A DNA stretch of 13,715 bases from JBBRHH01 sp038222915 (GTDB taxonomy: Bacteria > Planctomycetota > Phycisphaerae > Tepidisphaerales > Tepidisphaeraceae), in assembly GCA_038222915.1 (NCBI GenBank), contig JBBRHH010000099.1, positions 1 through 13,715 on the forward strand, given 5' to 3'. Shown here in pieces: positions 1 through 7,561 of this stretch (within the stretch, counting starts at the first letter, position 1; every line of letters starts with the position of its first letter). Under the pieces are notes generated by a model, which saw only the letters and a list, made by a program, of their open reading frames with translations, was not told the DNA's origin and did no database searches. The position numbers and the translations under genes are program-made.

Positions 1-584
1 TCGGCAAGACCACCACCCTGGCAAAGCTCGCCGCCAATCTCAAGCTGCGCGAAAAGCACCGCGTCGGGCTTATCACTATCGACACTTACCGCATTGCGGC
101 CGTCGACCAACTCCGCAAATACGCCGACATCATCGGCTCACCCTTGCGTGTAGTGACGACTCCCGAAGACCTCGCCTCTGCCATCGCCTCCATGAGCGAA
201 TGCGACTTCATTCTCATCGACACCGCCGGCCGAAGCCCCAGTGACAGTTTGAAGCTGAACGAACTGAAAGGGTTTCTGGCCATCGCCAAACCCGACGAAG
301 TGCATCTGGTGGTCTCAACAACATCCAGCCAGGAATGCATGGAACGTGCCATCGACCGCTTCGGCGATGTGCGCGTCGACAACATTATTTTCACGAAACT
401 CGACGAAGCCGTTCATGTCGGTGTCGTCTTTAACGTCGTTAAGAAGCTCAACAAGCGCCTCTCCTATTTGACGACCGGTCAGTCCGTCCCGGACGACATC
501 GAGATCGGTCAAGGCCGGCGCCTGGCGATGCTCCTTATTGGAAACAACAACAAAACCGCCAATGAACCTTTTAGTCGGGGTTGA
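1..584 (+). CDS. flhF: Flagellar biosynthesis GTPase FlhF, C-terminal part (5' end outside window)
   Basis: SRP-family GTPase that directs the site of flagellar assembly, usually at the cell pole, together with FlhG. The window opens inside the P-loop: the first full codons (from position 3) read GKTTTLAKLAA. This is followed by the DTYRIAAVDQL block typical of FlhF, the G3 motif DTAGR (about 218-232), the G4 motif TKLDEA, and the G5/closing loop TTGQSVPDDIE. These are the nucleotide-binding G elements of SRP54/FtsY/FlhF GTPases. The DTYRIAAVDQL wording and the flhG gene directly downstream favour FlhF over FtsY or Ffh. The N-terminal B domain is not in the window. The frame ends at TGA 582-584, two bases before the preferred flhG ATG, so the two genes are probably translationally coupled. 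Confidence 0.95.
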   Translation, partial: GKTTTLAKLAANLKLREKHRVGLITIDTYRIAAVDQLRKYADIIGSPLRVVTTPEDLASAIASMSECDFILIDTAGRSPSDSLKLNELKGFLAIAKPDEVHLVVSTTSSQECMERAIDRFGDVRVDNIIFTKLDEAVHVGVVFNVVKKLNKRLSYLTTGQSVPDDIEIGQGRRLAMLLIGNNNKTANEPFSRG

Positions 585-586
585 AT

Positions 587-1441
587 ATGACGGCCATTAT
601 TGATCAAGCGTCGCATCTGAGGACACTCGCGCGGGAACGTACGCGCGCTACCGTCATTGCCATCACCAGTGGCAAAGGCGGCGTCGGCAAGAGCAACATT
701 GCCGTCAACCTCGCCATCCAGTTTGCCGCCGCGGGCAAGGACGTCGTGCTGCTCGACGCCGACCTTGGACTCGCCAACGCCGATGTGCTCTGCAACATCG
801 ATCTGCCCTACAACTTGTCGCACGTCATCTCGCGTAAGAAAGAACTGCGCGATGTGGTCTACAAGGCGCCCGGCGGATTCAAGCTCATCGGCGGCGCATC
901 CGGGCTCGCCCGCATGGCAGACCTGACCGACTTCGATCGCCAGCGCCTCATCCAGGCGATGGTCGAGCTGGAACAGCAGACCGACATCATCCTGATCGAT
1001 ACTGGCGCCGGCATCAGCCCCAATGTTCTGAGCTTTACCCGCGCCGCCGACGAAGTTCTTGTCGTCACCACGCCAGAGCCTACCGCCATCACCGACGCCT
1101 ACGCCGTAATCAAGGTCATGTGCCGCGACGGGATGACCCGCCGCATCAGTTTATTGGTCAACCAGTGCCGCAGCGCGTCGGAGGCAAAGATCGTTCACGA
1201 GCGCATCGCAAGGGTCGCCAAGCAGTTTTTGCACGTGAGCATTTTCGACGCCGGCTACGTCAGCGACGACGAACAGGTCGCCACCAGCGTCCGGCGCCGC
1301 GTCCCTTTTCTAATTGGAGCTCCATATTGCCCGGCCGGTGCTTGTATCGCACAATTGGCCATGCGATTGCAGCACGGAATCATCATCAATCACGAATCTG
1401 GAGGCTTCTTCCAGCGGCTCGGCCGCTGGTTCAGGCGTTAA
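587..1441 (+). CDS. flhG: Flagellar number regulator FlhG (MinD-like ATPase, YlxH/FleN family)
   Basis: MinD/ParA-type ATPase that limits flagellar number and stimulates the FlhF GTPase at the membrane. The 284-residue product has the N-terminal DQAxxLR element (residues 6-12), the part of FlhG known to activate FlhF. It also has a deviant Walker A, KGGVGKS (30-36), Walker A' DADLGLANAD (57-66) and the Walker B/switch II region IDTGAGIS (137-144). The last 12 residues (GFFQRLGRWFRR) look like an amphipathic membrane-targeting helix. I chose ATG 587 because GGGG at 577-580 lies six bases upstream. A TTG at 581 would overlap the flhF stop as TTGA and add two residues, but its spacing to GGGG is wrong. 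The next gene begins at the base after the stop, so this lies within an operon. Confidence 0.93.
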   Translation: MTAIIDQASHLRTLARERTRATVIAITSGKGGVGKSNIAVNLAIQFAAAGKDVVLLDADLGLANADVLCNIDLPYNLSHVISRKKELRDVVYKAPGGFKLIGGASGLARMADLTDFDRQRLIQAMVELEQQTDIILIDTGAGISPNVLSFTRAADEVLVVTTPEPTAITDAYAVIKVMCRDGMTRRISLLVNQCRSASEAKIVHERIARVAKQFLHVSIFDAGYVSDDEQVATSVRRRVPFLIGAPYCPAGACIAQLAMRLQHGIIINHESGGFFQRLGRWFRR

Positions 1442-1687
1442 ATGGTTCAACGACTGGCTGCAACCCTCGCTCTGATCGTTTTTGCGGTTTGCCTCATCGT
1501 GGGCGGCCTTGAAACGGGCAATTCGTTCACAAGCGCCGTCTGGCGCGCATTGGTCGCAATGTTCTGGACCTATGTTATCGGGCTGGTGCTGGGCGCGATG
1601 GGACAACGCATGTTGAATGAGAATCTGAACGTTGCTGAAGAAAAGTTAAAGGAATCGGAACAGAATTTAGAGACGAGCGACCGATAA
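1442..1687 (+). CDS. Small two-helix membrane protein between flhG and fliA, function unknown
   Basis: An 81-residue protein I do not recognise. Its ATG is the base immediately after the flhG stop (TAA 1439-1441), which argues that it is a real, co-translated gene. It has two hydrophobic segments, about residues 5-23 (LAATLALIVFAVCLIVGGL) and 36-54, joined by a short polar loop. A charged, probably helical or coiled-coil tail rich in Glu, Lys and Asn follows (about 58-81). Predicted topology is a hairpin in the inner membrane with the tail in the cytoplasm. The position suggests a flagellar link, perhaps as a membrane partner of FlhF/FlhG or as a regulator of the downstream sigma factor. That is inference from location only. 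There is no resemblance to the anti-sigma factor FlgM that I can see. Confidence 0.6.
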   Translation: MVQRLAATLALIVFAVCLIVGGLETGNSFTSAVWRALVAMFWTYVIGLVLGAMGQRMLNENLNVAEEKLKESEQNLETSDR

Positions 1688-1759
1688 ACACGACGTGTGT
1701 CATTTCTGCTGTCGTCTGTAGAAGTGCACCGCACCACCCCAAAGGATTGGGAGGTATTT

Positions 1760-2560
1760 ATGGCCAAGCTATTACCGAAGCGTGATGCAAGAGACATCAA
1801 AGAAGTCTGGGTCGAATACAAAAAGGACAAGACCGAGCCGTTGCGCAACATCCTGATGGAGAACTATCTCCACCTCGTGCGCTACAACGCCGAACGCATC
1901 CACACCAAGCGTCCCGACGAAGTCGAGCTCGACGATCTCATGTCGGCGGGGATCTTCGGACTCATGGACGCCATCAACGCCTTCGATCTCGAACGCGGCG
2001 TCAAATTCGAAACCTATTGCGCACCTCGTATCCGCGGTGCAATCCTCGACGAACTCCGCTCGATGGACTGGGTGCCGCGTCTGGTCCGGAGCCGCGCCCA
2101 CAAGCTCGAAGGCGCAACCAAGCAGCTCGAGGTCGAACTTGGCCGCAGCCCGACCAACGACGAAGTCGCCAAGCGCCTCAAAATCCCCATGGCTGAGTAC
2201 GAGAAGATGGCCAAGGACGCCAGCGCCGTCGGGCTCGTCTCCCTCTCTCGCAAGTGGTTTGAAACCGACTCCAATAAAGACGTCCGCGAAATCGACGTTC
2301 TAGAAGACAAGCGCGGCGCTGATCCAGTCCGCGAGATTCAGCGCAAGGACTTAAAGGAACTGATCACCAAAGGTCTCTCCCGCGCCGAGCGCCTCATCAT
2401 CGTTCTCTACTACTTTGAAGAAATGACCATGAAGGAAATCGGTGCGACGCTCGACCTGTCCGAATCACGCGTCAGCCAGATGCACAGCTCGATCCTGAAT
2501 CGGCTGAAGGCCCAGATGTCCGATCGGAAGAAAGAACTCCAACAGGCGGCCGCTGTCTAA
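1760..2560 (+). CDS. fliA: RNA polymerase sigma-28 factor FliA (flagellar/motility sigma)
   Basis: Alternative sigma factor that directs RNA polymerase to late flagellar and chemotaxis promoters. The 266-residue product has sigma region 2 at about 16-105, with DDLMSAGIFGLMDAI and RGVKFETY(C)APRIRGAILDELR, then the DWVPR motif (103-107) diagnostic of the FliA/WhiG/SigD group. Region 3 follows at about 110-165, and region 4 at about 205-250 with the helix-turn-helix MTMKEIGATLDLSESRVSQ (222-240). I chose ATG 1760 because GGGAGG (1749-1754) lies five bases upstream and the family's conserved part starts soon after. An in-frame GTG at 1697 would add 21 residues with no family resemblance. It follows flhF-flhG and the small membrane protein after a 72-base gap. 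Its last 96 bases are also covered by the convergent ASCH gene on the opposite strand. Confidence 0.95.
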   Translation: MAKLLPKRDARDIKEVWVEYKKDKTEPLRNILMENYLHLVRYNAERIHTKRPDEVELDDLMSAGIFGLMDAINAFDLERGVKFETYCAPRIRGAILDELRSMDWVPRLVRSRAHKLEGATKQLEVELGRSPTNDEVAKRLKIPMAEYEKMAKDASAVGLVSLSRKWFETDSNKDVREIDVLEDKRGADPVREIQRKDLKELITKGLSRAERLIIVLYYFEEMTMKEIGATLDLSESRVSQMHSSILNRLKAQMSDRKKELQQAAAV

Positions 2561-2884
2561 ACACTGACTCACGTCATAGAGTTTCAACCGCCCGCGAACC
2601 GCAAAAGGGGAGATCCGGCGAGCGCACTCCAGCACCCATGCATACGCGCCGGCGTATCGCTCAAAAATAGCCGCTCGCTCGTCAGCACGGCGCATCTGCC
2701 GGCAGTCCACCAGTTGGACAATGGCAATCGCCTGCCCCACCGGGAGGCCCAGCATCTTTGGCTTCCGAGACGCTACGATCAGCAGTTCACCCCGATAAGT
2801 CGTCGGCCAGCTCCTTACTTCAATCGTCTTCACCCCTCCCGCGATCATCGAAGCCCACGGTTGTCTAACGCTCAGGGCCTTCAT
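2465..2884 (-). CDS. ASCH-domain protein (predicted RNA-binding fold)
   Basis: A 139-residue protein whose first 105 residues read as one ASCH (PUA-like) domain. It starts MKALSVRQPWASMIAGG and contains the G-x-K-x-x-E-x-R signature (G17, K19, E22, R24) followed by SWPTTYRGELLIVAS. It then has VQLVDCR, GAYAWVL and a closing ISPFAVRGRLKLYDV (91-105). ASCH domains are thought to bind RNA or modified nucleotides, and some members act as nucleases or amidohydrolases. The exact role here is unknown. The start ATG (2884-2882) is preceded on the minus strand by purine-rich GGAAGGGG. The domain ends at about 2570, ten bases before the fliA stop. The remaining tail (106-139) is almost wholly antisense to fliA and has no recognisable similarity. 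This gene converges with fliA and diverges from the lipoprotein gene at 2996. Confidence 0.85.
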   Translation of the reverse strand: MKALSVRQPWASMIAGGVKTIEVRSWPTTYRGELLIVASRKPKMLGLPVGQAIAIVQLVDCRQMRRADERAAIFERYAGAYAWVLECARRISPFAVRGRLKLYDVSQCLDSGRLLEFFLPIGHLGLQPIQDRAVHLADA

Positions 2885-2995
2885 TTCTTCCCCTTCCTGA
2901 GAATCGGCAAGCGGACCAGCCCGGCTTTTGACGTTCTGTACATCCCTTTGATTCCACTATAAATAAGCACTCGGCCGCGGCAGTGATCGAGTCTT

Positions 2996-3676
2996 ATGGC
3001 GAACAGCAATCCAGACGATCCGAATGATCCCAACTCGCCAAGCCGCGCCACAACTGGATTTCTGTGGATCCTCACTGTGCTGCTTCCACTCTCCACCGGT
3101 TGCGCCACCGTCCGCGTCACCGATCCCTACTCAACCGCTACCGAACAGTTTCTGCTCTCCACCGCGGCCGCCCGAGCGGTTGATCAATTATCTTTCGACG
3201 CCCTGCGCGATCGAAAAGTCTATGTCGACGCTACCTATCTATCGGGAGACCAGGCGTTCCTCGTTGGCGAACTCCGCTCAAAACTCCTCCTGGGTGGCGT
3301 CCGGCTTACCGCCGAGCGAAAAGATTCGCAGATCATCGTCGAAATCCGCAGCGGCGGCGTTGGAATTGATCGTTATGAGTTCCTCTTAGGCCTCTCCTCC
3401 GCCGTCTACCCCGCCATTACGGGACTCTCGACCGGCAACGCCAGCGCAGCCGCCATCACCGCTTCCACTCCGGAACTGGCGATCCTGAAAAACACCCGCC
3501 AAAACGGCATCGCCAGCGTCGCCTATGTCGCCTATTGGTCGACACCAGACCACTACGGCGAGGTTGTCGCCTGGTCGGGGCCGTTCATCGGTCGCACCCT
3601 GCGCGATGACTGGTGGATTTTTGGATACGGCCCACGCACTGTCGGAAACATAGCGCCAACGGATAAGCCCAAGTGA
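2996..3676 (+). CDS. Predicted lipoprotein resembling the DUF6655 family
   Basis: A 226-residue predicted secreted lipoprotein. A hydrophobic stretch at about 20-34 ends in the lipobox LSTGC, with the lipidated cysteine at residue 36. The n-region before it is unusually long and acidic (several Asp, one Arg). The mature part carries VRVTDPYSTATEQFLLSTA, a VEIRSGGVGIDRYEFLLG-type block around 122-140, and WWIFGYGPR near the end. From memory these match the uncharacterised, mainly planctomycete family DUF6655; I could not check this by search. The TGA stop (3674-3676) overlaps the GTG start of the AsmA-like gene, so the two are probably translated as a coupled pair. TATAAATA at 2958-2965 is a possible -10 element, but no -35 element lies at the right distance. 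Confidence 0.75.
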   Translation: MANSNPDDPNDPNSPSRATTGFLWILTVLLPLSTGCATVRVTDPYSTATEQFLLSTAAARAVDQLSFDALRDRKVYVDATYLSGDQAFLVGELRSKLLLGGVRLTAERKDSQIIVEIRSGGVGIDRYEFLLGLSSAVYPAITGLSTGNASAAAITASTPELAILKNTRQNGIASVAYVAYWSTPDHYGEVVAWSGPFIGRTLRDDWWIFGYGPRTVGNIAPTDKPK

Positions 3677-6600
3677 CACCAAGCGAAGTCGGCACGCCTT
3701 CTGCTGCCAGTGGCGCACAACCGCGACCACCCCGATCGACTATGCGCCGCTGGACACGCCGAATCCTCTTTACCCTCGTCGCATTCGTCGTCGTTCTCAT
3801 TGTGGCCGTGCAGATCGTTCTCTCCACCAATCTGCCGCGCAACGTGTTGATATCAACGCTCGAAAGGCAGCTCGGCCTCCGCGTCACCGCCTCCTCCCTC
3901 TCCGTCGGATGGTTTGGCCACACCACCGTAAAGGATGTTACGCTTGCGCTCCCGCTCAGCGACCAATCCTTCCTGAAGGCTGAAGAATTGAGCGTGAGGA
4001 ACACCACCATTCCCTGCCTGCTGCTTGGCGGAAAGATGCAAGTGAATGCGCTCGTCTTCAAGCGACCCTCGCTTCTAATCCGCCAGGACCCCACCGGCCG
4101 CTGGAACGTTCAGGAGGTGATCGCTCTACTCGGCAGGGCCGGCGGTGGACAGGCCGCTGAAAAGCAACCCGACACGCGCACCGGCGCTCTGCAGTTGCCC
4201 TCTCTGGCTGTCGAAGACGCCACCATTATCCTTCAGGACCGGACACAAAAGAAAAACACCATCACCCCCGTCAATATCAGCGGCACGCCCGACGGCCTCC
4301 TGGTCTGGCGACTCACCGCCAGCATAGGCCCAACCGCTGACCCCGCCCTTGCCATCGACGGCAATTTCGCCCCCGGCGGTAGCTGGGAGCACCACTTGAA
4401 CTTTCATATCCAGCACCCTGACGACCTGCTCAGGTCGTGGTTCCCCAACGGCTTGGGCACACTCCAGATCAAAGGCGCCTGGGCCGGCCGATTGGCGAAC
4501 GGCGGTACGAACGGCCAACTCCGCATCGAATCAGGTCAATTCCAGAACATTCACGTGGGCGGAAATGCCAACATCGAGGCAGTTGGCGGGAAGGTCACTT
4601 TCCGCCCGGCCGGCCTGCATGCGCAGATGGGCGCAGAACCCGCCCAGCTTATCGCCTTCGTCGGCGGCAGCGTCACCTATGAAGGAACCATTCTCAGCAT
4701 GGACGACGTCGTGATGCAGTTGATGGGAGGCAGCGCGCGAATCAACGGCAAGGCCGACACGGACGCCAAATCCGCCAAGTTCGATTCCCAATGGGTCAAC
4801 GTCGCCGTCGGCACATTGGGCACGCATGAGGGCAACGTCCACGTCTCATACACCACTCCATGGCCCGGCCAAGCCAAGGTCGAAGCCGGCATTCATTCCA
4901 AAGGCTTCCTCACCAACGGCGGATGGCAGGCCGACCTGAAACTGACCGGTGAAGGCAAACCGGGCGGTAACTTCGACTGGGACCTCACTGCTCCAAAACT
5001 GCACTGGGATGGCTCGCAACACATCCATCTCGACAACATCCAGACTACCCTCCAGCAACGCGGCCAAGTGCTGGCGCTCCGCGACCTTCACACCGGCATT
5101 CACGGCCAACTCGGCGGCGAGGTCAGCTACGATCTCAATTCACGCGCGTGGTGGTCGTGGCTTTCTATCCACGATCTCCCGCTCCTCCGGCGATCGAGCG
5201 CCAACACCAACATCGAGTTGCACGTGACCGGCGATGCAAAACACATCGACGTGAACCAGCTCGACATCTTCAGCGGTCAGTTGGGCGCAACCGCCTTCGG
5301 TTACTATCGCTGGAATGTTCCCAAGCCCCTCAAGCTTACCGCTGAGTTCTGGCGTGCTCCGTTCCACATCAACGAACAGCACCACCCACGCGAAGCTCTG
5401 GGCGGCGAACTCTGGGGCCACCTGAATACCGAAGGGGATCTGCAGCCCGCCGCCCTATCCCTTGAGCTCGACGTCGAAGGCGACAACGTCATCATTGGCC
5501 AGCGAAAACTCGGTAGCCCGAAGTTCCATCTCTCAGGCTCCGCCGACGACAACCACATCGCCCTCAAATCAACACAGATTGAAGTGCTCGACGGCCAATG
5601 GACGCTCGCCCTCGAATATATATTTGAGACCGATCAGGCCAAGGCGCATCTCACTGAAAAGGAGTTTCCCCTGACCGCGATGGACGATATTCTTTCGCCT
5701 GCACCCAGGCTCAACGGCATCGTTTCCGCCGATGTTGATCTCGTGCTCCCAGATCGCGACTTGAAACATCTCGCCGCCAGCGGCGACTGGCATATCGCGC
5801 ATTTCAAAAAGATCTTCGCGCCCGGCCAGGCCGCCCAGACAACTATCGCCGCAAACACCATCGATGGGCAGATCTCCTACAAGGACGGCTCCCTGAAGCT
5901 CAACGAGATCGTCGCGAAAAACGGCGAATCGCGTCTCAACCTAATGGCGCAACTCGATCAGGTTAGCCAGAACTTGCGCGTTGTCGCCACCTCCAATGGC
6001 TGGCCGGTCGACTTTCCTCAATTGGCCCTTAAGCTCAATGTGCAAGCCACCTCCGACCTTCGTATCGACCTCAATAAACATTCGATCACTGGCCCGCTAT
6101 GGTTGTCGACACCAGTCACGTACAAGAAGAAATCTATCGGAACGCTAATGGTCGATTCGCAGTTGATCGGCCGGGCGCTTCAACTCGACGACCTCACTGC
6201 CGAAGTATTAGAAGGCCGATTCAACGCCAACGGCACATTCCTGTTCGACGATCGCCTAAACTCCAGCGGCAGCTACAAATTCGATGACATCAACCTCGCG
6301 TATCTCCCGCAATGGGTGGCCGACGCCGACGGAATCGCTGGTAAAATCTCCGGCTGGGGTCTGATCACGCCCGATCACGATCCGCGCGTACCCGGCCCAT
6401 TGCGTTTGAATTTCAGCATGTATCCCGCCGGCGGCCATTTCCGCGAGCTCACCTTCGGCGATATGGACATCGTTGCCTACGCCGGCAAAACACACCTCAG
6501 CATCGATCGATCCAAGTGGGACATTGCTGGCGGCAACATCCACCTGAACGGCCGACTCACTTCTCCCCTTCCAACGAGGCCGCGCGAAAAGTTTGCGCAG

Positions 6601-7206
6601 GCTAACCTGACACTCCATGACATTGATGTGAATCAGGTCGTAAAAGCATTTGATACCGACACGCCGCCCGAGCCAGGTCGGCTCGACGGATCGTTCAGCA
6701 TGTTCGGCCCACTGGACAACAAAACCCGCATGTTCGGCGACGGCGACCTGACCATCCGCAAAACCGACCTCCTCAACGTCGGATTCATCTCATTTCTCTA
6801 CGATGCGCTGGGCCTGAAGTGGGGGCCGCTCAAGCCCGATGGCAGCGGCCACATCGCCATGCGATTGGAGAGCGACGACCTGCACATCACCCAGTTCTCC
6901 TACTTCAACCGGGGCGTGGAGGTGCGCGGCAACCTCGATGTGAAAAATGTATGGAAAAGCAAAATCGCTGCCCTCGACGGCTATGCCGTCGGTTCCGCCC
7001 GCCCCCTGCGCTCGATCAAGCTTCCCCTGATCGCCGACGCTGAAAAGATACTCAGTGTCCTCGAACAAAACGTCACGACAGTGAAAATCACCGGGACGCT
7101 CGCCAAGCCCAAACCCAAGCTTGTCCCCTTCTCCGATGTAGGCTCCGGCTTGCGCCGTTTCTTGCTCGGCGACGTCAGCACTGAAACAAAAGGCTCGGCA
7201 GGATAA
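3673..7206 (+). CDS. Large AsmA-like membrane-anchored periplasmic protein
   Basis: An 1177-residue protein with one N-terminal transmembrane helix (about residues 31-51), preceded by the basic RRWTRR. This predicts an inner-membrane anchor with the rest in the periplasm. After the helix comes an AsmA-type opening: LPRNVLISTLERQLGLRV, then VGWFGHTTVKDVTLALP. The long middle consists of alternating beta-strand-like segments. The end (about 997-1160) has the GRLDGSFSMFGPL, GDGDLTI, GSGHIAMRL and VKITGTL pattern of AsmA C-terminal domains. AsmA/TamB/YhdP proteins form long beta-groove bridges implicated in phospholipid traffic between membranes. That role here is inference from the family. Translation probably starts at GTG 3673, overlapping the upstream stop as GTGA. 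ATG 3742 (residue 24), just before the helix, is an alternative. It converges with flbD, with 16 bases between stop codons. Confidence 0.82.
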   Translation: MTPSEVGTPSAASGAQPRPPRSTMRRWTRRILFTLVAFVVVLIVAVQIVLSTNLPRNVLISTLERQLGLRVTASSLSVGWFGHTTVKDVTLALPLSDQSFLKAEELSVRNTTIPCLLLGGKMQVNALVFKRPSLLIRQDPTGRWNVQEVIALLGRAGGGQAAEKQPDTRTGALQLPSLAVEDATIILQDRTQKKNTITPVNISGTPDGLLVWRLTASIGPTADPALAIDGNFAPGGSWEHHLNFHIQHPDDLLRSWFPNGLGTLQIKGAWAGRLANGGTNGQLRIESGQFQNIHVGGNANIEAVGGKVTFRPAGLHAQMGAEPAQLIAFVGGSVTYEGTILSMDDVVMQLMGGSARINGKADTDAKSAKFDSQWVNVAVGTLGTHEGNVHVSYTTPWPGQAKVEAGIHSKGFLTNGGWQADLKLTGEGKPGGNFDWDLTAPKLHWDGSQHIHLDNIQTTLQQRGQVLALRDLHTGIHGQLGGEVSYDLNSRAWWSWLSIHDLPLLRRSSANTNIELHVTGDAKHIDVNQLDIFSGQLGATAFGYYRWNVPKPLKLTAEFWRAPFHINEQHHPREALGGELWGHLNTEGDLQPAALSLELDVEGDNVIIGQRKLGSPKFHLSGSADDNHIALKSTQIEVLDGQWTLALEYIFETDQAKAHLTEKEFPLTAMDDILSPAPRLNGIVSADVDLVLPDRDLKHLAASGDWHIAHFKKIFAPGQAAQTTIAANTIDGQISYKDGSLKLNEIVAKNGESRLNLMAQLDQVSQNLRVVATSNGWPVDFPQLALKLNVQATSDLRIDLNKHSITGPLWLSTPVTYKKKSIGTLMVDSQLIGRALQLDDLTAEVLEGRFNANGTFLFDDRLNSSGSYKFDDINLAYLPQWVADADGIAGKISGWGLITPDHDPRVPGPLRLNFSMYPAGGHFRELTFGDMDIVAYAGKTHLSIDRSKWDIAGGNIHLNGRLTSPLPTRPREKFAQANLTLHDIDVNQVVKAFDTDTPPEPGRLDGSFSMFGPLDNKTRMFGDGDLTIRKTDLLNVGFISFLYDALGLKWGPLKPDGSGHIAMRLESDDLHITQFSYFNRGVEVRGNLDVKNVWKSKIAALDGYAVGSARPLRSIKLPLIADAEKILSVLEQNVTTVKITGTLAKPKPKLVPFSDVGSGLRRFLLGDVSTETKGSAG

Positions 7207-7222
7207 TGCCGTGACCGCTGCA

Positions 7223-7417
7223 TCAATCCGTGACGACTTTCCGGATCACCCGCGCATAATCAATCGCCCGCCGCATCACTTCGTGGATCGTCTCCTTCAC
7301 CATCATCTTTTCGCCCGTGTCGCACATGACGACGGTGTCCGGGGTTGCCTCGATGGTGCGGATCTTTTCCGCGTTCATGACAAAGCGGTCGCCGTTCAGA
7401 CGTGTCAGGACAATCAT
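7223..7417 (-). CDS. flbD: Flagellar protein FlbD (SwrD-like)
   Basis: A 64-residue protein matching the FlbD/SwrD family in size and sequence: MIVLTRLNG at the start, then FVMNAEKIRTIEATPDTVV, GEKMMVKETIHEV and an RAIDYAR helix near the end. Family members are usually encoded just after flgE. In Bacillus the homologue SwrD raises flagellar motor power. In other bacteria the function is poorly known. GGAG lies seven bases before the ATG (7417-7415). It is the last gene of the flgD-flgE-flbD cluster in this window. The motor or export genes that often follow are not here, because the AsmA-like gene converges on it. This FlbD should not be confused with the Caulobacter sigma-54 activator of the same name. 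Confidence 0.9.
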   Translation of the reverse strand: MIVLTRLNGDRFVMNAEKIRTIEATPDTVVMCDTGEKMMVKETIHEVMRRAIDYARVIRKVVTD

Positions 7418-7561
7418 CGCATCGCTCCAGCGGCTCCGCCGCCGTTTGCATCCAACGCGGCCTGGGTTACACAGCCCACCGCCGCACTCAAGTTTTAACC
7501 GGCCCCCGCGACAGCAGAATAAACACCTGCCGCGGGGGCTCAGATCCGTTATCTCCGCCCT
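7418..7561 (-). other. Intergenic region between flgE and flbD
   Basis: This 144-base gap holds the stem-loop at 7502-7539 and, nearer flbD, about 84 bases with no clear promoter. On the minus strand the only purine-rich ribosome-binding element is GGAG before flbD. I see no RNA gene and no convincing small reading frame in it. Confidence 0.5.
7502..7539 (-). terminator. GC-rich stem-loop after flgE, terminator-like without a U tract
   Basis: GCCCCCGCG (7502-7510) is perfectly complementary to CGCGGGGGC (7531-7539). Beyond one mismatch, CAG (7512-7514) can pair with CTG (7527-7529), leaving a 12-base loop. It begins 22 bases past the flgE stop codon in the direction of flgE transcription. 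Read on the minus strand, the bases after the stem are CCGGTTAAAACTT, so there is no clean run of T. It could be a terminator, an mRNA-stabilising 3' structure that lets flgE be expressed above flbD, or a Rho-dependent site. Confidence 0.45.

Noticed and set aside
1697..1759. GTG start extending FliA by 21 residues
   Set aside because: The added residues have no sigma-factor similarity, and GGGAGG sits correctly before ATG 1760.
2928..2963. TTGACG plus TATAAA as a sigma-70 promoter for the lipoprotein gene
   Set aside because: The boxes are 24 bases apart, too far for a normal promoter, and no good -35 box lies 16-18 bases before TATAAA.
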